Assembly (NCBI RefSeq): GCF_000285515.1 | Contig: NZ_HE610959.1 | Location: forward strand, 537,086-601,085 | Direction: 5' to 3' | Length of the DNA stretch: 64,000 nucleotides | From: Paenibacillus senegalensis JC66 | Lineage (GTDB): Bacteria > Bacillota > Bacilli > Paenibacillales > NBRC-103111 | In this document: positions 27,119-35,966 of the stretch, piece after piece | Numbering within the stretch: the first letter of the stretch is position 1 | Layout of the letters: every line of letters starts with the position of its first letter | Made by a program: the position numbers and the translations under genes | The notes under the pieces: model-generated | What the model was told of the DNA's origin: nothing | Database searches by the model: none | Seen by the model: only the letters and a program-made list of their open reading frames with translations

Positions 27119-27369
27119 ATTGACTCACCCTCATCCGTTTCGGCTAGAAAAGGCTTTTTGCTGAACGTACCGTTTTCCTCCAGCAGCAGCTCAATTTTAC
27201 CTTCTATTTGATCCAGCTTATGACCACATAATTGCGAAAGCTCCATGCCTTCCTGAAACAATTCAATTGCTTTTTCCAATGGAACGTCTCCGGTTTCCAG
27301 GCGGGAGACTATTTGCTCCAGCTTGTCCATCGCCTGCTCAAAACTAAGCTCTGTTTTTTCTGCTGTCAT
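27115..27369 (-). CDS. xseB: Exonuclease VII small subunit
   Basis: XseB is the small, helical subunit that binds several copies to each XseA to form exonuclease VII, which degrades single-stranded DNA to oligonucleotides. The 84 residues contain the conserved LSFEQAMDKLEQIVSRLETG and LEKAIELFQEGMEL. I choose the ATG ending at 27369 because GGAGGAGG lies 9 bases upstream; the ATG at 27378 would directly abut that site. It overlaps the end of xseA by 26 bases and the start of ispA. Confidence 0.95.
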   Translation of the reverse strand: MTAEKTELSFEQAMDKLEQIVSRLETGDVPLEKAIELFQEGMELSQLCGHKLDQIEGKIELLLEENGTFSKKPFLAETDEGESI

Positions 27370-28720
27370 TCTGTTCATCCTCCTCCATTCCCCAAATCTG
27401 ACAATTCAGCTTGCCATCAGTCAGCTTGACTTTAAGCAAATCCCCCGGCTGAACCTGCTCAATAGAATTGATCAGCCTTTGTTCCTCCGCATCATAGACC
27501 AAGCTATATCCCCGCTGCATGATCTTCAAAGGGCTTAACGAGTCCAAATGGCGAATCTGCGAGGAAAACTCGCTGCGCTTCATCTTCATGACTGTCTTCA
27601 TCGCTTGAATCAGCTGGCGGCTGGAACCCTCTACTCTCTTGCGGGAAAAGGCGGCTTGCTGCTTCGGATTATGAGCCCCCAAATTCCGTTCGGCTTTAAT
27701 TAGCCTTTGCTTCTCGGCAGAGAGCTTGCTCTGTATTCGGTAGGCCAGCTGCTCCTTGATCCGGTCCAGCCGCTGCTGCGGCTGCTGCAAATGCCTGTGA
27801 GGATTAGTCAGGCTAGGTGACTTTTGCAAACGCGCAAGGCGCATCCGCGAATCCTCCAGCATTTTGAACAGCCCCCGCTGCATCCGGGCCTTATACTGAT
27901 TTAACTGCTGCTTCAACTCCAGAAAGTGAGGAACAGCCAGCTCAGCAGCAGCCGTTGGCGTTGCCGCCCGCAGATCCGCAACAAAGTCAGCTATGGTGTA
28001 GTCCGTCTCATGCCCGACAGCCGATATGACCGGGATCCGGGATGCGACTATACTGCGGGCGACCGCTTCTTCGTTAAACGCCCACAATTCTTCCAGCGAT
28101 CCCCCTCCACGGCCGACGATCAGCACTTCCGCTTCCCCGTGACGATTCATCACTTCGATAGCTTTAACTATCGAGGGAGCCGCCTGCTTCCCCTGGACTA
28201 GTACAGGATAAAGCAATATGGGCACCCCCGGGAATCTTCGTTTAAGGGTGGTCAACACGTCTCGGACCGCCGCACCTGTCGGCGAAGTTATTACTCCGAT
28301 AGTACGCGGAAAACGGGGAATCGGACGTTTGCGCGAAGCTGCAAACAAGCCTTCTTGCTCCAGTTTTTTCTTTAATTGCTCGAATGCCAGATACAGATTT
28401 CCTATGCCGTCAGGCTGCATTTGCTGGACATAGAACTGGTATTGCCCATCCCTTTCATAAATGGAGATACTTCCCCTGGCCAGCACCATCATACCTTCCT
28501 TAGGCAAAAAGCTCATACGCTGGTTGGCTGAGCTGAACATAATGCTTTTTACCCGGCTGTGCGCATCCTTTAACGTAAAATACATATGTCCGCTGGAATG
28601 GTGAGTAAAATTGGAAATCTCGCCCCTCACCCAAATATTTTGCAGGTGTATCTCATTCTCCAATGTGGATTTGATCTGACGAGTCAGGTCACGAACGGAT
28701 ATTACGGCTGCACGGTTCAT
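27344..28720 (-). CDS. xseA: Exonuclease VII large subunit
   Basis: The catalytic subunit of exonuclease VII, 458 residues. An N-terminal OB-fold (ISVRDLTRQIKSTLENE then IWVRGEISNF, residues 7-35) precedes the nuclease core (ITSPTGAAVRDVLTTLKRRFP at about 147-167; GRGGGSLEELWAFNEE at about 193-208; PVISAVGHETDYTIADFVADLRA at about 220-242), followed by a long coiled-coil region that binds XseB. It starts 3 bases after the folD stop and overlaps xseB at its end. Confidence 0.97.
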   Translation of the reverse strand: MNRAAVISVRDLTRQIKSTLENEIHLQNIWVRGEISNFTHHSSGHMYFTLKDAHSRVKSIMFSSANQRMSFLPKEGMMVLARGSISIYERDGQYQFYVQQMQPDGIGNLYLAFEQLKKKLEQEGLFAASRKRPIPRFPRTIGVITSPTGAAVRDVLTTLKRRFPGVPILLYPVLVQGKQAAPSIVKAIEVMNRHGEAEVLIVGRGGGSLEELWAFNEEAVARSIVASRIPVISAVGHETDYTIADFVADLRAATPTAAAELAVPHFLELKQQLNQYKARMQRGLFKMLEDSRMRLARLQKSPSLTNPHRHLQQPQQRLDRIKEQLAYRIQSKLSAEKQRLIKAERNLGAHNPKQQAAFSRKRVEGSSRQLIQAMKTVMKMKRSEFSSQIRHLDSLSPLKIMQRGYSLVYDAEEQRLINSIEQVQPGDLLKVKLTDGKLNCQIWGMEEDEQNDSRKNRA

Positions 28721-28723
28721 TAT

Positions 28724-29587
28724 TTACAGGGATCCCTTCCCGCTTGCCGCCCGGGCAGCCTGCACCGTGTTAGCCAGCAGCATCGTAATCGTCATCGGAC
28801 CCACACACCCGGGGACAGGGGTAATTTTGCTCGCAACGGTTGCAGCATCCTCATAATCGACATCACCGACAAGCTGACCGCTCTCGAGACGATTGATTCC
28901 GACATCAATGACGACAGCCCCCGGTTTGATATGATTGGCTTTGATCATTTGAGCGCGGCCCACTCCGACAACCAGGATATCGGCCTGGCGCGTTATAGCT
29001 TCCATGTCAGGAGTGCGCGAGTGACAGATCGTAACAGTCGCGTGCTCTCTTAACAGGAGCATGGCCATAGGCTTGCCGACAATGTTGCTCCGGCCCACTA
29101 CAACAGCGTGCTTGCCTGCTATTTCCGTGCCTGTCCGGCGCAGAATTTCAATGACTCCCGCAGGAGTACAAGGAAGAAGCGACGGCTTGCCAATCATCAA
29201 ATTCCCAACATTAACCGGGTGAAAGCAATCCACATCCTTCAGAGGGGAGATCGCATCAATGACGGCATCTTCATCAATATGCTTCGGCAAAGGAAGCTGC
29301 ACGAGAATTCCGTGAATCTCGTCATTCCGATTGAGCCGCTCGATCCATTGCAGCAGCTCTTCCTGCGTCGTTTCAGCAGGAAGCCGGTGTACTTCCGAAT
29401 GAATCCCTACCTGCTCGCAAGCCTTTGCTTTATTGCGAACATAGACGGCCGACGCTGCGTCATCCCCAACCAGAATGACGGCAAGACCAGGCCGAATGCC
29501 CTCCGCAGTCAAAGAGCCGACTTCATGGGAGATTTGCTCCCTGAGCTCGGCAACAATTTGCTTTCCGTTAATTCTTTCCGCTGTCAT
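28724..29587 (-). CDS. folD: Methylenetetrahydrofolate dehydrogenase/cyclohydrolase
   Basis: FolD makes 10-formyl-THF from 5,10-methylene-THF through two reactions, supplying one-carbon units for purines and fMet. The substrate-site tyrosine/lysine motif [18 protein letters not shown]-binding [16 protein letters not shown] and [14 protein letters not shown] are present. The start at 29587 gives 287 residues and has GGGAGG 7 bases upstream; an in-frame ATG at 29611 has no such site. In the nusB-folD-xseA-xseB-ispA string. Confidence 0.97.
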   Translation of the reverse strand: MTAERINGKQIVAELREQISHEVGSLTAEGIRPGLAVILVGDDAASAVYVRNKAKACEQVGIHSEVHRLPAETTQEELLQWIERLNRNDEIHGILVQLPLPKHIDEDAVIDAISPLKDVDCFHPVNVGNLMIGKPSLLPCTPAGVIEILRRTGTEIAGKHAVVVGRSNIVGKPMAMLLLREHATVTICHSRTPDMEAITRQADILVVGVGRAQMIKANHIKPGAVVIDVGINRLESGQLVGDVDYEDAATVASKITPVPGCVGPMTITMLLANTVQAARAASGKGSL

Positions 29588-29707
29588 ACGGTTTCCTCCC
29601 ATGATAAGCATTCCACTTTGGATTGGTTTACGATTTCTGTTAATACATCCAGTGTAACGTGATTAAATACCCCGTGTAAAGCAGCCGCTGCCAGATAACC
29701 CGACAAA

Positions 29708-29725
29708 GGCCGCCATATGGCGGCC
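29708..29725 (-). terminator. Palindrome after nusB, possible weak terminator
   Basis: GGCCGCCATATGGCGGCC is a perfect 18-base palindrome 22 bases past the nusB stop. On the minus strand TTTGTC follows, a weak U-run. It may limit read-through into folD. Confidence 0.35.
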
Positions 29726-29747
29726 CTTAATAAGCAATAGCCTGGCT

Positions 29748-30197
29748 CTACACTTGAGACTTCAGCTTTGCCAGCTCGAGGATCATTTTTCCCAATACTC
29801 CGTTGACGAATTTGCCGGATTCCTCGGTCCCAAAGTGTTTAGCCAGCTCAATGGCCTCATTGACGACGACCTTGGGCGGGACATCATCGCGATAGATCAT
29901 TTCATACGTAGCCAGACGGAGCACTTCCCGGTCCACCCTGGACAGGCGCTCCATCGTATAGCCTTTAATGTATTGCTCCAACAACCGGTCGATCTCAGCG
30001 CGATGCTGGATTGTACCGGCTACCAGCTCTTCAACATAGCCCGGATGAATAACTTCATTCTTGACGTCAAGCTTGCCTTCGTTCTCGTGTTGAGCTTCGT
30101 CTATGACCATCTGGATTGCTTCTTGAGGAGAGACCTCGTTCATTTGCATTTGATATAAGCTTTGCAAGGCCAGCTCTCTGGCCAATCGGCGTTTCAT
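29748..30197 (-). CDS. nusB: Transcription antitermination factor NusB
   Basis: NusB binds boxA RNA with S10 and supports antitermination of rRNA transcription. The 149-residue all-helical protein begins MKRRLARELALQSLYQMQMN and carries the conserved MERLSRVDREVLRLATYEMI and VVVNEAIELAKHFGTEESGKFVNGVLGKM. GGGAGG lies 9 bases before the ATG. A terminator upstream at 30339-30389 separates it from the envelope-stress genes, so it probably has its own promoter. Confidence 0.97.
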   Translation of the reverse strand: MKRRLARELALQSLYQMQMNEVSPQEAIQMVIDEAQHENEGKLDVKNEVIHPGYVEELVAGTIQHRAEIDRLLEQYIKGYTMERLSRVDREVLRLATYEMIYRDDVPPKVVVNEAIELAKHFGTEESGKFVNGVLGKMILELAKLKSQV

Positions 30198-30338
30198 TAC
30201 TAGTTTCCTCCCGAGCCCTTGTTTATAATATTAAGCTTACCCTTAACCCGTTCACTTTCAAACCACCTGCTGGCGAACGGCATCATTTCTTAAGAAGCAG
30301 CGGATCTAACAAAGCCCTTCGAAGATGAAATAACCAGG

Positions 30339-30389
30339 TAAAAAAACCTGTAGAAGAGCAACTTCTAGCGGACCGTTGCCCTTTACAGG
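30339..30389 (-). terminator. Rho-independent terminator after the DUF2273 gene
   Basis: Arms at 30347-30362 (beginning CCTGTAGAAGAGC) and 30375-30389 (GTTGCCCTTTACAGG) pair with two interior mismatches. On the minus strand the stem runs into seven T. It is just past the DUF2273 stop and probably ends the asp23/amaP transcript. Confidence 0.8.
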
Positions 30390-30391
30390 AT

Positions 30392-30625
30392 TTATCTGAA
30401 CATTCTCCATTTGTCGGTTAACCATTGCCAAAGACTGTCCGCCTGCTCCCGGCCTTCCAGTAGATCGGTTTTTTTACCCACATAATAACCGATGAAAACG
30501 ATAAAAGCAAAGATTAACATGTCCCAAAATCCGAAAAACAAATAGACAATTCCCAGGAACAGGCCAGCAGACGTACCTATTACGGTACCGGGGTGTTTGT
30601 CCCATAATTGTTTGAAAAACATCAT
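30392..30625 (-). CDS. DUF2273 small membrane protein
   Basis: A 77-residue protein with two adjacent membrane segments (GTVIGTSAGLFLGIVYLFFGF and MLIFAFIVFIGYYVG), followed by a charged amphipathic tail. The form and position right after AmaP match DUF2273, a small protein found with Asp23/AmaP envelope-stress modules. It probably helps anchor or organise Asp23 at the membrane; the exact role is not known. It starts 14 bases after the amaP stop and ends at a strong terminator. Confidence 0.85.
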   Translation of the reverse strand: MMFFKQLWDKHPGTVIGTSAGLFLGIVYLFFGFWDMLIFAFIVFIGYYVGKKTDLLEGREQADSLWQWLTDKWRMFR

Positions 30626-30638
30626 ACAGGAACCCCCC

Positions 30639-31199
30639 TTATTCTACTCTGCTTTTGAACGTCGGAGAAGCCTGAACAATATTGGCCACATACACGGATA
30701 CTACTGCCACGGGAATTCCGGTAATATCTTCTACAAACTCTTTAACAGAGCGCTGAATTTCCTCAGTCATCTCCGGAATGGAAGATTCCCCGTCAACAAC
30801 CGTTCTCAGCTCAATCTCGATTCCGGAGGAATTCACCCTCACCCGGGCTTTTAAATCACGAACTCCACGGGTGCGATTAGCTGCTTTTAGCGCTAAGTTT
30901 TCTACGGTATCCAAAGAGATCTTAATATCCCCGTAATCGGTTCTTTGATCGATGGAAGCCGCGTGATCTTTACCCGGCCTCACCGAGATAATAAACAGTC
31001 TTAAGCTGATCAGTATAATCAAAAGCAGTGAAGTAATCGTAGCAGCAGCAGTCACATTGTGAGTATATACCTGCTGAATAAACTGTCTGGTAGTATCAAA
31101 AGGAATGACATTGAATGCTGCCAGCAGCATTACGCAAGCAGCAATAATAATCGCCAGGCTGAACAGAAACAACAGGAAGCGGTCAATAATTTTGGCCAA
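30639..31199 (-). CDS. amaP: AmaP-like Asp23 membrane anchor
   Basis: A 186-residue protein with two N-terminal membrane helices (FLLFLFSLAIIIAACVMLLAAF and AAATITSLLLIILISLRLFII) and a cytoplasmic Asp23-like domain (TDYGDIKISLDTVENLALKAA onward). AmaP tethers Asp23 to the membrane in Staphylococcus. The start is TTG at 31199 behind GGAGGG. It lies between asp23 and DUF2273 in an envelope-stress module inserted between accC and nusB; B. subtilis has only yqhY there as far as I recall. Confidence 0.85.
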   Translation of the reverse strand: MAKIIDRFLLFLFSLAIIIAACVMLLAAFNVIPFDTTRQFIQQVYTHNVTAAATITSLLLIILISLRLFIISVRPGKDHAASIDQRTDYGDIKISLDTVENLALKAANRTRGVRDLKARVRVNSSGIEIELRTVVDGESSIPEMTEEIQRSVKEFVEDITGIPVAVVSVYVANIVQASPTFKSRVE

Positions 31200-31388
31200 T
31201 GCAGCTTGTCCCTCCTTCTAATGACCCGCAAAATCCAGGAAATAATGCCTCATCAGCGGCCTCGCCCATGACGCATCGATTCCCGGCAAACGGGGAGATA
31301 GTTGTTGATTCTATTAATCCTATAAACCAGAGCAGAACCTATGTACCTGATTCAAGGGCGGCTTGCGGATAATTATTCCTACAGCAAA

Positions 31389-31406
31389 CCCCCTGCTGCG
31401 AGGGGG
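31389..31406 (-). terminator. Hairpin between asp23 and amaP
   Basis: CCCCCT (31389-31394) pairs with AGGGGG (31401-31406) around GCTGCG, 23 bases after the asp23 stop. The minus-strand tail TTTGC is short, so it may only weaken read-through. Confidence 0.35.
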
Positions 31407-31428
31407 CTCTTCTTACGATAAGGCTCGG

Positions 31429-31839
31429 TTATTTTACCCGGTTGATAGCAGTTTCTTCTTCTACTACTTTCTCTGCGCCTTTGAAATGGACGTCATGAAT
31501 ATGAACATTCACTTCAATAACATCCAAACCGGTCATAGACTCGATAGCCTGCTTAACGTTCCGCTGAATCTCTCCGGCTACTTCCGGAATCTTGTTGCCG
31601 TAATGGATAATAATCGATACATCGATCGCTGCTTCCCGTTGACCTACTTCGACTTTAACTCCTTTGGAGAGGTTCTTTCTCCCCAGCAATTCGGCGATGC
31701 CGCCGGCAAAGCCTCCGCTCATACCTGCAACGCCTTCAACTTCAATAGTAGCCAAACCGGCAATCACTTCAATAACTTCCGGAGCTATCTGAATATTCCC
31801 CAAATCCGTTCTCTCGTAATCCGGAACAATTGTACTCAT
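31429..31839 (-). CDS. yqhY: Asp23/Gls24 envelope stress protein (YqhY)
   Basis: A 136-residue Asp23/Gls24-family protein. The conserved core is visible: TDLGNIQIAPEVIEVIAGLATIEVEGVAGM, then GVKVEVGQREAAIDVSIIIHYG and IQRNVKQAIESMTGLDVIEVNVHI. In B. subtilis YqhY lies beside accBC and affects acetyl-CoA carboxylase activity; in Staphylococcus Asp23 protects the envelope. AGGAGG precedes the ATG. It follows accC after about 135 bases and precedes amaP. Confidence 0.93.
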   Translation of the reverse strand: MSTIVPDYERTDLGNIQIAPEVIEVIAGLATIEVEGVAGMSGGFAGGIAELLGRKNLSKGVKVEVGQREAAIDVSIIIHYGNKIPEVAGEIQRNVKQAIESMTGLDVIEVNVHIHDVHFKGAEKVVEEETAINRVK

Positions 31840-31974
31840 TAGCGCTTACCTCCTGATCAGCTTTCAGACCGAGTGGATAGAAAGAGTTCTGGCAAGGTCT
31901 GTCTTATTTAATTACTATACCATTGCTGAAAAAATATGACAAATAATTAGTCAAGCTTTCAGCGCAGGATAAAA

Positions 31975-33318
31975 CTATACCTCGTATTCTTCCAAAAATT
32001 TAATATCGAAGGTTCCTTCTATGAACTTAGGATGATCCATTAATTTCATATGGAAAGGAATGGTCGTCTTAACCCCTTCAATAGAAAATTCGGATAAAGC
32101 CCGCTTCATGCGGCTAATCGCTTCTTCCCGCGTTTTCCCCCAGACGATCAGCTTGGCAATCATCGAGTCATAGTGCGGTGAAATGACATAGCCAGGGTAT
32201 GCCGAGCTGTCAACCCGCACTCCAAGACCTCCGGCTGGGAGGTAAAAATCGATTTTGCCCGGGGAAGGCATGAAATTGCGATCGGGATCTTCCGCATTAA
32301 TCCGGCATTCAATCGACCAGCCGTCAAATTCGACTTCATCCTGAGTTACGGACAGCGCCTGGCCTTCTGCCACGCAAATCATTTCCTTAATAATGTCCAC
32401 CTTTGTGATCATCTCGGTTACCGGATGCTCAACCTGAATACGGGTGTTCATTTCCATGAAATAGAATTGACCGTCCTCGCCAAGAAGAAACTCCAATGTG
32501 CCTGCGCCTGAATAATTGACGGCCCGGGCCGCGCGCACCGCCGCCATCCCCATTCTTTCCCGAATTTCCGGAGTTAATACAGGGCAGGGAGCTTCCTCGA
32601 CAAGCTTCTGCCTTCTGCGCTGCACAGAGCAATCCCTTTCTCCCAGGTGAACCACATTACCGTACTTGTCGGCAATTATTTGAACCTCAACATGCTTCAT
32701 GCCGGTTAAATATTTCTCCAGGTAAACACCGGCGTTGCCGAAAGCTTTCTCCGCCTCCTGGCTCGCTGTTGTAATTTGTTTAATTAGCGACTCTTCATTC
32801 TCCGCCAGACGGATGCCCTTGCCGCCGCCTCCTGCCGTCGCTTTAATAATGACAGGATAGCCGATTTCACGGGCGATCCGCACAGCGTCCTCTATCTCGG
32901 TAATAAGACCATCGGAGCCTGGTATGACAGGCACTCCTGCTTCTTTCATCGTTTGCTTGGCTACGGCCTTATCCCCCATCTTGCTGATTGCTTCCGGGGA
33001 AGGTCCGATAAACGTAATTCCGCACCGTTCACAAATTTCTGCGAAATCGGCATTCTCCGCTAGAAAGCCGTACCCGGGATGAATGGCATCAGACTCCGTA
33101 ATCGTAGCCACACTCATCAAATTAGTAAAATTCAAATAGCTATCCTTCGACAATGTAGGCCCGATGCAATAGGCTTCATCCGCCAGTCTTACATGCAGCG
33201 AATCCCGGTCTGCTTCGGAATAAACAGCTACCGTTTCCAATCCAAGCTCTTGACAAGCGCGGATAATCCGAACCGCGATTTCCCCCCGGTTGGCTATCAA
33301 TACTTTCTGAAACTTCAT
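31975..33318 (-). CDS. accC: Acetyl-CoA carboxylase biotin carboxylase subunit
   Basis: AccC carboxylates the biotin on AccB with bicarbonate and ATP, the first half-reaction of fatty acid synthesis. The 447 residues show the N-domain ([17 protein letters not shown]), the ATP-grasp glycine loop [15 protein letters not shown] (about residues 159-173), the conserved [15 protein letters not shown], and the catalytic [16 protein letters not shown] (about 288-303). AGGAGG precedes the ATG. It lies 59 bases after accB. Confidence 0.98.
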   Translation of the reverse strand: MKFQKVLIANRGEIAVRIIRACQELGLETVAVYSEADRDSLHVRLADEAYCIGPTLSKDSYLNFTNLMSVATITESDAIHPGYGFLAENADFAEICERCGITFIGPSPEAISKMGDKAVAKQTMKEAGVPVIPGSDGLITEIEDAVRIAREIGYPVIIKATAGGGGKGIRLAENEESLIKQITTASQEAEKAFGNAGVYLEKYLTGMKHVEVQIIADKYGNVVHLGERDCSVQRRRQKLVEEAPCPVLTPEIRERMGMAAVRAARAVNYSGAGTLEFLLGEDGQFYFMEMNTRIQVEHPVTEMITKVDIIKEMICVAEGQALSVTQDEVEFDGWSIECRINAEDPDRNFMPSPGKIDFYLPAGGLGVRVDSSAYPGYVISPHYDSMIAKLIVWGKTREEAISRMKRALSEFSIEGVKTTIPFHMKLMDHPKFIEGTFDIKFLEEYEV

Positions 33319-33377
33319 TGACGTTCCTCCTGAAGGCCGCAGTTAAGTGGTTCATGCGGCTGATCTGTAGCTTGTAA

Positions 33378-33857
33378 TTAATTCGGTTTCACCTTGAATA
33401 AAGGTTGGCCGAATTCGACGAGTTGTCCATTTTCTACCAGCACCTCAACAATTTCCCCTGTAACCTCCGCTGTAATTTCATTCATCAGCTTCATCGCTTC
33501 AACGATACAAACGGTAGTATCTTCCTGCACACTGCTGCCGACTTGCACATAAGGTGCGGCCTCAGGCGAAGGAGCTTTGTAGAATGTACCCACCATAGGG
33601 GAGACAATGGTATGTAAATTTGCGGCGTCCGGCCGTGCTGCAGAAGTTGCTGCAGCGGCTTCCTGAGGAGCCTGTGGGGCTGGCTGCGAAGCGATCAAGG
33701 GCTGCTGCTGGACAGCTGGTGTACTGACATAGACCGTCTCCGATTTCCCCGGCTTGCGAATAAACAGCTTGCTGCCTTCATTCTTGATTTCCAGCTCTTG
33801 TATAGTTGACTCATCGACCATCTTGATCAGTTCCTTGATTTCGCTTAAATTAAACAT
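33378..33857 (-). CDS. accB: Acetyl-CoA carboxylase biotin carboxyl carrier protein
   Basis: AccB carries biotin between the carboxylase and transferase subunits. The 159-residue protein has the helical N-terminus ([23 protein letters not shown]), an Ala/Pro/Gln-rich linker and the C-terminal biotinyl domain with [10 protein letters not shown], whose Lys is biotinylated. I start at the ATG ending at 33857; AAGGAG lies 11 bases upstream, whereas the in-frame GTG at 33869 overlaps that site. First in the accB-accC unit, downstream of spoIIIAH. Confidence 0.96.
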   Translation of the reverse strand: MFNLSEIKELIKMVDESTIQELEIKNEGSKLFIRKPGKSETVYVSTPAVQQQPLIASQPAPQAPQEAAAATSAARPDAANLHTIVSPMVGTFYKAPSPEAAPYVQVGSSVQEDTTVCIVEAMKLMNEITAEVTGEIVEVLVENGQLVEFGQPLFKVKPN

Positions 33858-33993
33858 GTCACGGTTCACTCCTTACGGTTTATGCAAACATAAAAAGCGG
33901 GCAAAAGCTGCAGGAGCGTAAGCTCCTGTCCACTTTTAAGTAGCCGCAAAGCTTTGTACCGTTGTAATTATATCATAAACAAAAGAAATAGAA

Positions 33994-34016
33994 AGAGCCC
34001 AGTTTATCCGGGCTCT
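33994..34016 (-). terminator. Terminator of the spoIIIA operon
   Basis: AGAGCCC (33994-34000) pairs with GGGCTCT (34010-34016), 53 bases after the spoIIIAH stop. On the minus strand TTTCTATTTC follows. It would separate spoIIIA from accB. Confidence 0.65.
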
Positions 34017-34068
34017 CGGGTCAGACTGCTGCGTTCGCCAGGAAGCTGCTTACCCGGCTGGAGACGCT

Positions 34069-34719
34069 TTACTGAATGACCTGAATCTGTAATTTCTCCG
34101 CGCCGATGTTCATTTCTTCCATGACCAGATCAGCTATGCTAACCGCTTCGCTTTTCTCCAGCTTGTCAGCCTGGACAACAACCTTCCATTTGTCATTTTC
34201 CTCGAGAACTACAGCTTGCGAATAGCTTTGGCTAAGAACTCCCTCAATATGGTCCAGCTTGGCAAGCGTAGTTTCCAGTTTTTGAAGCTGGTCATAAGCG
34301 CTGCCGATTTCTTCATCGCTCTTTTCCTGATTGACCGTGATGCTTCTCAGCTCATCCATTTGCCTGTAGAGTTCTTCCGCACGCTGGATGGCCATCGCTG
34401 CAAAATATTCTTCGCTGGTAGAATGCTGCTGATTTTCAAGCCGGCTGATAACTTCCTGATCCTCAGGAGTAAGCTCATTGGCGGCTTCTGCCCCAGTCTC
34501 TTCAGCACCAGTGTCAGCTCCTGCTCCAGTCTCTGCTTCTGCTCCACCTTCATGATCGTGGCCGATTACTTCGCTGCTTACGTTAATATCTTCGATAACC
34601 GTCCCATCCGCGTTCAGATCGAGCTGGTTGACATCTTCGGAGAACAAATAATACGCAGACAGGACAACCATTAAGCTAAGCATGGATACGAGCCAAATTG
34701 TTTGCCTTTTGGAATTCAT
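34069..34719 (-). CDS. spoIIIAH: Stage III sporulation protein AH
   Basis: SpoIIIAH is a mother-cell membrane protein whose extracellular ring-forming domain binds forespore SpoIIQ, joining the two membranes in the feeding-tube complex. The 216 residues include one N-terminal membrane helix (IWLVSMLSLMVVLSAYYLF), an acidic Glu/Gly/Ala-rich linker with a HDHEGG patch, then the conserved domain containing EEYFAAMAIQRAEELYRQMDEL. I start at the ATG ending at 34719 with GGAGG 8 bases upstream. It is separated from spoIIIAG by an unusual 566-base repeat-containing gap. Confidence 0.95.
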   Translation of the reverse strand: MNSKRQTIWLVSMLSLMVVLSAYYLFSEDVNQLDLNADGTVIEDINVSSEVIGHDHEGGAEAETGAGADTGAEETGAEAANELTPEDQEVISRLENQQHSTSEEYFAAMAIQRAEELYRQMDELRSITVNQEKSDEEIGSAYDQLQKLETTLAKLDHIEGVLSQSYSQAVVLEENDKWKVVVQADKLEKSEAVSIADLVMEEMNIGAEKLQIQVIQ

Positions 34720-34760
34720 TTGGGATACCTCCAAGTTTTTTTGATTAAATTTAAGAAATA

Positions 34761-35256
34761 AATTAGGAGAAAAAACTGCTTCGGAAGCATGGGCTTAAGT
34801 TTTTTGATGATTTTCTGTGAAAATAAAACGCCCCGCATGATGAGCAATTTCGTGTAATCGCATCTCAATCACATGATTTGTACGACATTTCGTCTGAAAC
34901 ACTGGCTGCAGCTCCTTAATAGCTCTTAAAGCCCTGCATTTGTACGATTTGTCATACAAATCTCCGGTAATGGCACCTAAATCGCATGCATTTGTACGAT
35001 TTCTCATACAAATTGCTGGTCGCTTGCCTTAAATCCCCTGAATTTGTACGACGTTTCATACAAATCTTCGGAAATCGCACTTCAACCCCATGAATTTGTA
35101 CGACATTTCGTACAAAGCACAGGCAACACGCCCGCGAACCCCGCCACCTTGGCCAACCTTGGTTATTCTTCATGCTGGAGTTGTGTCTGAGCCTTCAATG
35201 GCATGACTGTTTTCATTACATGACAAGAAAATTAGAGATAAAACTGCTTCGAAAGC
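34761..35256. repeat. Direct-repeat-flanked block inside the spoIIIA operon
   Basis: The gap between spoIIIAG and spoIIIAH holds an array of palindromic repeats enclosed by imperfect direct repeats at 34761-34788 and 35230-35256. These share AACTGCTTCG and AATTAG and differ at about 3 positions of 28. A 13-base piece (ATAAAACTGCTTC) recurs at 54080-54092, upstream of znuA, suggesting a dispersed element. No credible gene lies in the block; open frames here are short and repeat-derived. Confidence 0.7.
34876..35117. repeat. Tandem 52-bp repeats, each with a TTTGTACGA palindrome
   Basis: Five copies of ATTTGTACGA begin at 34876, 34938, 34990, 35042 and 35094; the last four are exactly 52 bases apart. 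Four are followed after four bases by the near-complement (TCATACAAA or TCGTACAAA), so each forms a hairpin or a two-fold operator. The last, TTTGTACGA-CATT-TCGTACAAA, is a perfect 9-base inverted repeat. The first copy has lost its second arm. The units would be transcribed as part of the spoIIIA mRNA. Confidence 0.85.
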
Positions 35257-35285
35257 GGACACTTGCGTTCTTACGATTTCGCAAT

Positions 35286-35915
35286 CTATTGCTTTCTTGG
35301 AACGACCGAAATCCGGTTAGCCGGCACATCCAAGCCTCTTCCCACAGCTTCTAAGATCAGCTTTTTTACCGTTGCATTTTCTGCTCCATTCGCAACAACT
35401 ACCACCCCCCGGATTTTTGGTTTAATGTATTTAAGCACGAGCGGAGATTCGCCGCCTGACTTCTGCTGCATAACCACTTCCCCGCTGCGTGTTATATCTG
35501 TCACATTACGATTGGAGCCGTTTTGGTCGCGCTCATTGGTGATCTGCTGTGATTCTCTGTTATTTTTTTCTACGGTTATTTCTTCGGTTGACTCAATCGT
35601 TACCAGCACTTCCACTTCACCTACACCGACAATTTTTTGCAGCAAATCTCGGAGCTGGGACTCATATGCTTCCTCGTATTCCCGGAACAACGATTTTTCC
35701 CCTTGTCCGAGATCGGCCAGAGCCTGTTGGCTGCTTTGTTCTGGAGGAGTAGTGCCTGCGGGGTCAACATCTTCTATGGACACAAAAGAGTTAATGATCA
35801 TTAAAGCCAGCCCGATAAGCCCTATAATCAGCAGCCAGCGGAAGCTCTGCACCCTTTTGGGTCCTCCCGGCCCCCCGCTCACCCATTTCTCGATGGTTTC
35901 CCACAGCTTTCCCAT
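35286..35915 (-). CDS. spoIIIAG: Stage III sporulation protein AG
   Basis: SpoIIIAG forms a large ring in the mother-cell membrane, part of the channel to the forespore. The 209 residues comprise a membrane helix (FRWLLIIGLIGLALMIINSF) and an extracellular ring-building-motif domain (about 80-209, with LLQKIVGVGEVEVLVTIEST and IRGVVVVANGAENATVKKLI). The ATG ending at 35915 has GGAGAGG 5 bases upstream; an in-frame GTG at 35921 is too close to that site. Confidence 0.95.
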   Translation of the reverse strand: MGKLWETIEKWVSGGPGGPKRVQSFRWLLIIGLIGLALMIINSFVSIEDVDPAGTTPPEQSSQQALADLGQGEKSLFREYEEAYESQLRDLLQKIVGVGEVEVLVTIESTEEITVEKNNRESQQITNERDQNGSNRNVTDITRSGEVVMQQKSGGESPLVLKYIKPKIRGVVVVANGAENATVKKLILEAVGRGLDVPANRISVVPRKQ

Positions 35916-35966
35916 AAGCACCTCTCCAGAATATTGGCTTCCTCTCTTAACAAACCAATTTAACGA

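Noticed and set aside
34487-34563. Acidic Ala/Gly/Glu-rich stretch in SpoIIIAH as a repeat expansion
   Set aside because: It is a plausible variable linker between membrane helix and ring domain, common in this family, with no exact DNA repeat.
34795-35173. Two open frames of 70-73 codons on the minus strand within the spoIIIA gap
   Set aside because: They consist of the 52-bp repeats, lack ribosome sites, and show repeated Cys/Lys/Tyr patterns that follow from the repeat, so they are not genes.
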